Positions 1 through 7,700 of a DNA stretch of 16,260 nt are shown piece after piece. The translations under genes and the position numbers were made by a program. The notes beneath the pieces were generated by a model. It ran no database searches, had not been told where the DNA came from, and saw only the letters and a program-made list of their open reading frames with translations. Source of the DNA: CAZRVH01 sp964608325 (GTDB taxonomy: Bacteria > Patescibacteriota > Gracilibacteria > Peribacterales > Peribacteraceae). The stretch spans positions 1 through 16,260 of the forward strand of contig CAZSMX010000015.1 of the NCBI GenBank assembly GCA_964608325.1, written 5' to 3'. The first letter of the stretch is position 1, and every line of letters starts with the position of its first letter.

Positions 1-25
1 ACCAAGAAAATCTGTCTAGGAAAAA

Positions 26-3000
26 TTACTTTTTCATCTTCCGCATCTTCATCCAGGTGTATCCGGCGGAGGCTCCGGCAGCCATGATGGCGACGGTCTC
101 GGGTCCGGTGTCGCCGACGGGGCCGTGGGTGGGAACGGGAAGGGGGCGGGTGACGACGGACGGTTGGTTCGGCGTTCCGGGGACGAAGGGAAGTTCGATG
201 AGGGAACCAGGAAGAACGGGTGCGGAGGAAGGATTGCCCGCGAATTGCTCGATGGTGCAGGAGACGGAGCAGCCGTCGCCGTCGGTGCCGTTGCCGTCGT
301 CGCACTGTTCGTTGCGGATGGTATCCACGATCTGGTCACCGCAGCGCGTGAGGGTGCAGTCCGTGCGGCAGGAAGCGTTGGGCAGGTCGCTGTTTTGGAG
401 TCCGAGATCGCAGTCCTCGGCGACGTCCAGGATGGCATTGCCGCAGAACATGGGGTTGAAGCCGGGACGGGGGGCGCCGATGGCGACGTAGGCGGAGGAG
501 GAGCGGGCGGGAGCGGAGGCGGGCCTGACCAAAGCGGGGCGGGAGGAAGATGCGGGAAGAGGATTCGCATTCACCCTGCATTGGGTGGTACAGACATCCG
601 TGTCACTCAGGTTGCCGTCGTCGCACTGCTCGCCCGGATCCGTGATGCCGTTGCCGCAAACAATAAGGGAGACGATATGTGCGGAAGAGGCGGAGAAGGA
701 CGGGGGAAGGGAGTAATTGGAGTATGTCGAATAGGCGGAATACGCGGAGAAGGCGGAGTACGTCGAATAGGCGGAGAAGGTGGAATAGTTGGAGTAGGCG
801 GAGTATGTCGAATAGGCGGAGGAGCGGGAGGAAGACGACCTGCTACTGTTTTTGCTGCTGTTGAACTCACAAATGAAACAGGGTAGGTAATCGGATGTGC
901 GGCATGTCGCTTCGATGGATTCGCATGCCGTATTTCCACCAAGCGCCGTGCAGCCGTTCTGCTTGCACAGGGGGTCCGGCGCCTTGCTGGATTTGGAGGA
1001 GGAAGAGGAAGACACCGCAATGCACTTCACGCAAGGCAGGTCCTTGGTAGAGGTGCAAACCAAACCTTGGTTCTTACAAAACGTGACGCCCGCACTGTCG
1101 TTCATCGCGCAGCCGTCCGCGGGACAGGTGAAGACGGAGGAAACGGAAGAGGATGATTTGGAGGATGAGCGGGAGGAGACAGACGAGGAGGAAGCAGCAT
1201 CGCTGCAAGAGAGCTGGACGATGTTTCCCGTGCCGAGACGCCAGACGCGATCCAGCGCCCACATCTTCCCGTCGGCACCCAGCATGAGCGACTCCAAGTT
1301 ATGTGAGACATTGACAGGATGTTTCGATACGGTTCCGTCCGGCTTCTGCCGCACAAGCAGTGCCGGCACATCCTTGGCGCCATCCTCGTTATCCACAGGC
1401 GGATAGCTGAGGACGTACCAGAGCGTCCCGCCGGCATCAACGGACAGGGCGGACACGCTTGCATCCGGGGATTTGGTATCCGCAAGGGGAAATTTCTTGG
1501 TACTGCCATCCGATGCGATGCGAAGGAATCCACGTAACATATTGTTTCTCGATGCATTGATATCATAATAAAACATCCATACGGCATCAGCGGCCACGGC
1601 ACCAGAGCTCCTGCCAATATTTGGTGAGTACGCGTTGTTCACGGGATCAAAATCGGCGGACACGATAGGCGTGAGCGTCGTCTTCCCATCGGCGGCGATG
1701 CGTCCCAGGAAGAAGTCCCTGACGAGAGGATCAGCCGTCGGCGTGGAGAGAATGGCCCACAGAACCGTATCCCCTCTTCCCGGATACGCATTGAACAGGG
1801 TGAGGCCGGGTTTGCCGAAGAGCGCATCGGGCTTCAATTCGGTCAGAACGCCCGCCGTCGTGATTTTCAGTAAGTTCGTAGTATAGAGAGAGCCATCGGC
1901 GGCAGCGCGACCGAACTCACCCTGCACAAACAAGGTGCATCTGCTATGCCTGTAAGACACAGGCAGTTGGATAATTTTCTCTTTCCCATCAGGAGCGGTG
2001 TATACCAACACCTGCTCGAAGCCGGTCAATTTCTTCAAGTCCTCGGGTTTATATGACACGCCCTGTATCGGCTTCCCACAGCTGGACAGAAGCGAGGTTT
2101 TGTCGGAGGTGCGCAAGGTCCACAGGGAACCATTTGTTCCGATCGCCCAAGATGCAGCAGCAGGCCGGTTTGCTAGATACGCCCCATAATTCCCAGATGG
2201 CAACGGCCTAACACCCGGCATAAGAACGGCCGCGGACCCGGCGAGCGGGAACGTTCCGATGCCTGCATGGCGATACAAACCGTACGCTCCGTGATCCTCG
2301 ATCTTCACGCCTTGTCCAACCGCCGTCACTCCGCGTCGGCTATCAGAGGAGTCCAAGACGGCGGCCCCCTTGAACTTCGGCTGTACGTGAGGGGCAATCC
2401 AACTCTCGACATACACTCCTTCCTGTTGCGTGACATACCCTTCGTTCGGAGACGGAGGCCTGGGAACCGCCAAGCTTTGCGGATGGTACTCGGACGTATA
2501 TTCAATGCGCTGCCACATGAGCCATAGCGCGTTCTTCGCGGCTCCCAAGAGCTGCATCTGCGCGCCGGATACGGGCATCGTCTGGCCGCTCACGGGAATG
2601 TAGATCGGAAATTCGCTGGGATACTGGGGATCCCCGGATTTGTACTCATACGTTTTCAGGCCCGTTTCATCCCATACCTTGAATTGTTTCACCGTGCAGG
2701 ACGCCACCGTCAGGTTTTTGTCGGGCAACGAGACCGATGCCGCCGATCCGGCGGACTTGCCTGCGGATGACAATCCGCCGCCCGTCGTCCCACCCGTGTT
2801 TCCACCTGTCGTTCCCCCCGTCGTGCCGGGGCCGGAAGACGAGGCGGTTCCTGCCGACGACACTCCCCCGCCGGTTGTGCCGCCGGTGGTGCCTCCGTTA
2901 TTACCCGCAACAGTGCCGCCGCCCCCTCCGTTGCCACCCGGGGGCGCAGAGCTGGGAGGAGGAGAAGGAGGCGTGATGGGGCTGCGCGTCGGGGTGCGCA

Positions 3001-4669
3001 CGAACGGACAGCCATTCGTCACGCATTCGGCCCGGCAGCATTCCGGGTTTCCCGGCGAACACCTCCTCTTCATGTCATCACTGGCCCCGACCATACACTG
3101 CTGGAAACACTGGCCCGCGGCTCCGGCCGTTGCCTGCTGCAGAGCGGCCTTGTCCTGATCCCGTTGATCCTTGCGTGTTTGCACCGCTTCATCATTCTTT
3201 TGGCGGATCCATGCTTGCATTGCTGGCAGATTCACATTAAATGCGAGCTCTTTCTGAAAATTAACTGACATTATATTCAAATGTTCATTGTATTTTGCTT
3301 CCACTTCGGCGATTTGCTGCGTCGCGTCCTCCCCGGACGAATTGCAGACGCAGTCCGCCTGGCACCATTCGAGTTGGATGCGGTGCGCTTTCAGGCTGAA
3401 CGTCGAATTGAAGAACAGTGACCCGGGACCCTTGATCCAGTCCGATGCGGCTTTGTAGCATGCACTGTAGCAAGCCTGCGCATGGATGGTGCGCGCATCA
3501 TATTCATTTTTTTTGGACGTATCGATGTTCACGCTCGCGTTCGCCGCCTTGAAAAAACAGCTGGGGCCTGTAAAGGGATACGTCGCTGCGTTGTTCAGCA
3601 TGAAAATCATGTATGTTTCAAAAACCAATCCTCCGGCATTGATGCACGTCAATCTTTGACCGCCTGCATTTGCCTGTGCCAAAAGGAAACCCCAGAAACG
3701 ATTCCAAAGCCATCCTTCGGCAAGCGGGGATGTATCGATATCGGTGGAAGACGCCTTATAAATCTTAGCCTCATCCAAGGTACGGGGAAGCGTGCCGTCA
3801 TCCCAAGGGTCGTCTTGATCTTCGTCCGTCTTTGTCTTGTCATAATTGACGTTATTACCATCCTGCGCCCCCCAATACATGCATCCCGGATCCTGACCGT
3901 CCTTTAATCCGTCCCCGTCGTTGTCACGATCGTCTTCGCATTCGCCCTTGGAAGAACTGGAGGAAGAAGAGGATGAGCGAGAAGAGGAGGACGACTCCGG
4001 ATAGCAAAACTCACTGCACCCGTCACCGTTGTTGTTATTACCGTCGTCGCATATCTCATCCCCTACCCCTTGGCCAGGCCTCCACACATACGGATACGTG
4101 GAATACACATTATCAATTACCCCGTCTCCACACCGGTGTTCAACCAAGCATTCGAATGAGCAACCGTCCCCGTCGGTATTATTTCCGTCATCGCATGCCT
4201 CCTCGTTGATCACAATCTCGTGGCCGCCGCCGTCATAGTATTTTCCGCCTGAGTACGAGTCGGCACATGACCAAGGATGACCGTAATATGTACCGCCGCA
4301 TTCGGTGACTTGCTGCCGTACTCCGTCGCCGCATCCGCCCAATTTGAACGCACATTGGCGCAGCTCTGACTGATCCGTAGAATAATTGGTTGCATAATAG
4401 GCCCAAGTCCTGTGAACGCACTTTCCGGTCGCATACGAACAAGTATCGCTGGTGCAGCTGTTGCCGTCGTTGCAATCCGACAAGTTTGTGCAATTCTTGT
4501 TCGTGAGCGTTTCCTTATACCGTGGATACGGAAAAGGCTCGGCGGATGGAGACGTTTGCGCCGTAAAAAGACCGAATTCGTTCCATGCCATTAACGCAAA
4601 GCTCCCCGCGACCCCAAACAACAGGAAGACTACAAGAAGAAACCGTCGCTGCCGCTGACTGAAAGGCAC
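26..4669 (-). CDS. Giant anchored surface protein with Vgb-like propeller, paralogue B
   Basis: 1547 residues, GTG at 4669-4667, TAA at 28-26. The start is supported by the match to paralogue A and by the hydrophobic segment 11-27 directly after QRQRRF. No Shine-Dalgarno sequence is evident. Domain order: anchor; a CNDGNSCTSDTC module about 60-87; two DUF4215 repeats about 114-225; Ser linker with one Arg; CEDDRDNDGDGLKDG near 244; Cys module with WNRFWGFLLAQA at 320-335 and a shorter charged coiled-coil region about 445-520 between CVC and QCFQQC; Pro-rich then Gly/Thr-rich hinge about 560-640; propeller-like region about 700-1155 with blade signatures such as AADGSLYT, ASDGSTKKF and GADGKMWALD; Ser linkers and two Cys modules; twelve xYS repeats at 1285-1320; three Cys repeats; tail GPVGDTGPE plus hydrophobic stretch plus KMRKMKK. 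Ends closely match paralogue A while the middle is diverged. Function is inferred as a surface-displayed binding protein. Confidence 0.93.
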   Translation of the reverse strand: MPFSQRQRRFLLVVFLLFGVAGSFALMAWNEFGLFTAQTSPSAEPFPYPRYKETLTNKNCTNLSDCNDGNSCTSDTCSYATGKCVHRTWAYYATNYSTDQSELRQCAFKLGGCGDGVRQQVTECGGTYYGHPWSCADSYSGGKYYDGGGHEIVINEEACDDGNNTDGDGCSFECLVEHRCGDGVIDNVYSTYPYVWRPGQGVGDEICDDGNNNNGDGCSEFCYPESSSSSRSSSSSSSSSKGECEDDRDNDGDGLKDGQDPGCMYWGAQDGNNVNYDKTKTDEDQDDPWDDGTLPRTLDEAKIYKASSTDIDTSPLAEGWLWNRFWGFLLAQANAGGQRLTCINAGGLVFETYMIFMLNNAATYPFTGPSCFFKAANASVNIDTSKKNEYDARTIHAQACYSACYKAASDWIKGPGSLFFNSTFSLKAHRIQLEWCQADCVCNSSGEDATQQIAEVEAKYNEHLNIMSVNFQKELAFNVNLPAMQAWIRQKNDEAVQTRKDQRDQDKAALQQATAGAAGQCFQQCMVGASDDMKRRCSPGNPECCRAECVTNGCPFVRTPTRSPITPPSPPPSSAPPGGNGGGGGTVAGNNGGTTGGTTGGGVSSAGTASSSGPGTTGGTTGGNTGGTTGGGLSSAGKSAGSAASVSLPDKNLTVASCTVKQFKVWDETGLKTYEYKSGDPQYPSEFPIYIPVSGQTMPVSGAQMQLLGAAKNALWLMWQRIEYTSEYHPQSLAVPRPPSPNEGYVTQQEGVYVESWIAPHVQPKFKGAAVLDSSDSRRGVTAVGQGVKIEDHGAYGLYRHAGIGTFPLAGSAAVLMPGVRPLPSGNYGAYLANRPAAASWAIGTNGSLWTLRTSDKTSLLSSCGKPIQGVSYKPEDLKKLTGFEQVLVYTAPDGKEKIIQLPVSYRHSRCTLFVQGEFGRAAADGSLYTTNLLKITTAGVLTELKPDALFGKPGLTLFNAYPGRGDTVLWAILSTPTADPLVRDFFLGRIAADGKTTLTPIVSADFDPVNNAYSPNIGRSSGAVAADAVWMFYYDINASRNNMLRGFLRIASDGSTKKFPLADTKSPDASVSALSVDAGGTLWYVLSYPPVDNEDGAKDVPALLVRQKPDGTVSKHPVNVSHNLESLMLGADGKMWALDRVWRLGTGNIVQLSCSDAASSSSVSSRSSSKSSSSVSSVFTCPADGCAMNDSAGVTFCKNQGLVCTSTKDLPCVKCIAVSSSSSSKSSKAPDPLCKQNGCTALGGNTACESIEATCRTSDYLPCFICEFNSSKNSSRSSSSRSSAYSTYSAYSNYSTFSAYSTYSAFSAYSAYSTYSNYSLPPSFSASSAHIVSLIVCGNGITDPGEQCDDGNLSDTDVCTTQCRVNANPLPASSSRPALVRPASAPARSSSAYVAIGAPRPGFNPMFCGNAILDVAEDCDLGLQNSDLPNASCRTDCTLTRCGDQIVDTIRNEQCDDGNGTDGDGCSVSCTIEQFAGNPSSAPVLPGSLIELPFVPGTPNQPSVVTRPLPVPTHGPVGDTGPETVAIMAAGASAGYTWMKMRKMKK
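29..124 (-). other. C-terminal sorting signal, copy 1 (paralogue B)
   Basis: The last 32 residues are GPVGDTGPE, a hydrophobic stretch of about 15 residues (VAIMAAGASAGYTWM) and a basic end (KMRKMKK). This is the three-part layout of LPXTG-type sortase signals, with VGDTG in place of LPXTG. Sortase recognition is inferred; no sortase gene is in the window. Confidence 0.7.
710..817 (-). repeat. Twelve tandem 9-base units encoding xYS (paralogue B)
   Basis: Twelve consecutive triplets of the form Ala/Thr/Asn, Tyr/Phe, Ser lie directly before LPPSF. The bases vary at synonymous positions while the amino-acid pattern holds, which suggests selection on the protein. It is probably an extended linker rich in possible O-glycosylation sites; that role is inference. 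Confidence 0.9.
3950..3994 (-). repeat. Ser-rich linker with a single Arg (paralogue B)
   Basis: Fourteen serines and one arginine, encoded mainly by TCC and TCT, link the DUF4215 pair to the DNDGDG module. The plus strand is an almost pure purine tract here. Comparable linkers occur at 8734-8763 (ten serines), about 10207-10290 and about 11065-11125. Confidence 0.85.
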
Positions 4670-4716
4670 GGACGACAGTGTATCATTCTGCGAAGCAAGA
4701 AAAAAATTAGGGATAG
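4670..4716 (-). other. Conserved gene junction upstream of paralogue B
   Basis: 47 bases between the TAA of paralogue A and the GTG of paralogue B, the same length as 9268-9314 and with the same TTTTTTTCTTGCTTCG core. Conservation may reflect block duplication of gene end plus spacer plus gene start, or a translation signal. No terminator structure was seen, so readthrough is likely. Confidence 0.6.
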
Positions 4717-7700
4717 TTATTGCACGCCTTTTTTCATCTTCCGCATCTTCATCCAGGTGTAACCGGCGGAGGCTCCGGCGGCCATGATGGCGACGGTCTC
4801 GGGGCCGGTATCGCCGACGGGGCCGTGCGCGGGAATGGGAAGGGGGCGGGTGACGACGGACGGTTGGTTCGGGGTTCCGGGGACGAAGGGAAGTTCGATG
4901 AGGCTGCCCGGAAGGACGGGTGCGGAGGAAGGATTACCCGCGAATTGTTCGAGGGTGCAGGCAGAAGAACATCCGTCTCCGTCGATACCGTTTCCGTCAT
5001 CGCACTGTTCCCCGCGGATGCCGTCCACCACCTGGTCGCCGCAGCGCGTGAGCGAACAGTCCGAACGGCAGGAGGCGTTGGGGAGGTCGCTGTTCTGCGT
5101 TCCCAGATCGCAGTCCTCGGCGAGGTCCAATCGGCCGTTGCCGCAGAACATGGGGTTGAAGCCGGGGCGCGGGGCGCCGATGGCGACGTACATCGAGGAA
5201 GAGGAGGCGGACCTGTTCACGATGGGGCGGGATGATGATTGTGCAACGGGATTCGGGTTGATCCTGCAACCGGTGGTGCAGAAATCCGTATCACTCAGGT
5301 TGCCATCGTCGCATTGTTCACCCGGATCCGTGACGCCGTTACCGCAGACGATGAGGGAGACGATGCCTGCGGAGGAAGAGGCGTAGGATGGGGGGAGGGA
5401 GTAGTTGGAGTATGCGGAGTACGTCGAGTAAGCCGAATACGCCGAGTTATTGGAAAAAGAAGAATAAGTGGAAAGAGAGCTTGCTAATGAAGAACGGCGC
5501 GATGAAAAGGATCGGGAACTGAATGCGTTGTAATCACAGACATAGCACGGGAAATCCGTCGTTGCCTTGCACGTCGCATTCAGTGTCGCACAGATATTAT
5601 CTCCACCGAGCGCCGTACAACCGTTCTGCTGACATCGGGGATCCGGCGCTTTGCTGGAAGAGGATGCATCCTTCGGCACGCACTTCACGCAGGGGAGATC
5701 TTTTGTAGGCGTGCAGACCAAGCCCTGGGTGGCGCAGAACGTATCTCCGGCATTGTCGTTCAGCGCGCAGCCGTTGGCGGGGCACTGGGCCACGGAAGAA
5801 GCGGAGGAAGAACGCGGGGAGGATACGGAGGAGCGGGAGGAGGAAGATCCGCAGGCGAACTTGATGACGCTTTGGGTGTCGGGGAGGAATGTCACCGGTT
5901 CAAGATATTGCGCAAGGGGCAGGGACGACGCCGACGACGCGTTCTTCCAGTTTCGGATACGCGTCCACGGAACGTTATCTTTGTCTACAAGCAGCGGGTT
6001 CATTGCACTCCACATCCGAAAATCAAGCGAGGCCGGCAATGCCTGCAACGTGGACTGCGTTTTTCCAAGAAAGCCCAGCACCGCCTTGGCGGATGATGAA
6101 CCGGACGTTTGGACGACGATGCCGTTATACCACATGCCGTCCTTCCCGGCAGCCATGGTGGAAACCGTCGCCGGCGTTTGCACGAAGGACAGAGCGCCGT
6201 CGACGGTCATGCGACCGACATGCTTCGTTTCAGCAGGTGCCAGCACTCCAACGGCATTCGGGCGCGTATAGGTAAACCACATTGCCCCGTCGTATCCCTG
6301 GAAAAACGAACTGACATAGATAATCTCCTCCCATACGGACGGCGAATAGAGCATCTTCACCGTACCGTCCTTCTTCACCATGCCTATCTGCGGATACTTC
6401 TCCGCTTCGGCCTGCAACTGGGTCGTGAACCAGATGGATCCGTCGGGACCCTCGGCCAACCGGTAGGCGCCGCGACAGATCTCGCTCCCGAAACGGTAGT
6501 AGGGCCGCCCGATACTCGTGCAATCCTTGCTGGGGAACGGAACGACTTTCACGCTCATGTCCGGCCGGACGTTGATGAGAACGTCGCCCGCATGGACACT
6601 GATCCAAAGCGATCCGTCGGATGCGAGTAAGGATTCCCATACAATAGAAGAAGGGCCCATCCAAGAGGTATTCGGGATGACGATCTGCTTGGCGGTGTTT
6701 GTGGACACCGTTGTTTTCTGCACGATCACATCGCATTGCGTCCGCATCGTATGTCCATCGAAGACCTCCTTGCACGGATAGCCCTGGGCCGTGACATCCC
6801 AGATCGTATCCTTGCCGTCGTACAATCCGGACGATGTCTTGAAAGCCTTATCGTTTGGAATCGTCGGCACGTCTGCCTGGACGGGCTTGGAGAACGTGCC
6901 GTCCAACGACACCGTGGACCACACCCCGCGCGTGAAACGCTTGGCGCCTTTCTGGTAGACGACGTCTCCCAAGAACACATTGAAGTCCTTCTGGATGCGC
7001 TGCGCATCCTGGAAATTCCAGCCGGCAAAGTACTGGCCGGTATAGGCGAACTGCTCGCCGTCGCCGAGTTGCTTGGCGGGATCCGGCGCTAATCCATCGG
7101 GAACAATATACTTCGTGATGCACGCCTCACCCGACACCGCAACCGACGACGTGGAGCTGATGGCCACACTGCTGCGGGAATAACTAGGAAATGGCTGTGA
7201 CGGTCCGGGTCCGCCTGCGGTCGTGCCGCCCGTGGTTCCAGCCGTTGCTCCGTCGCTCGCCGCCGCGGAAGTGGCAGCCCCGGCACTGGACGCAGCCGAA
7301 CTGGACGCTGCCCGCGAAGTGCCGCCTCCCCCGATGGTTCCGCCTCCGCCGCCATTGCCTCCGGGAGGAGCAGGAGTGGAAATAGTCGTCTTCACAGGTT
7401 GGTAAGGGGGACGCTCGAACGGACACATCTCCGCCACGCAGCTCGCGCGACACTGCTGGAAGACTGTCATAGGTGCAGTGCTTTGGTTGTACTTCGACAG
7501 CCAATCGGTCACGCAATTGTCAAAACATCCCACTTGGCTCTGCACCAGGGAGTTGAAGGTATTGAGGATGAACGCCTTTTTGTCAGGCTTGCTTGCATCT
7601 TGTACGGTCATTTCATTCAATCGACGCAGCGTCTCTTTCAAGTTATTAATCTGGTTCTGCAAGTCATCCTTCCTTCTCCCTTTGAGTTCAGGAAGCTTTT

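Larger units (their letters stand above)
29..1135 (-). repeat. Paralogous 3' gene segment, copy B
   Basis: This segment matches 4729-5792. It is ungapped for roughly the first 490 bases, with a constant offset of 4700, followed by small indels and the variable xYS array. It covers the Cys modules, tyrosine-serine repeat, DUF4215 repeats and sorting tail of paralogue B. Confidence 0.85.

Noticed and set aside
710..817. CRISPR-like short repeat array
   Set aside because: Units are 9 bases, contiguous without spacers, and in frame inside a surface protein.
125..886. Long plus-strand open frames, such as this 253-residue one and those at 7999-8757 and 13628-14512
   Set aside because: They lie antisense to clearly coding minus-strand genes, have low-complexity Gly/Arg/Val composition, and show no domain motifs. 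They are products of high GC and the Ser/Gly-rich codons opposite.
5850..7120. A streptogramin-resistance lyase
   Set aside because: Only the propeller blade pattern is visible, within a giant anchored protein; no catalytic residues could be assigned.
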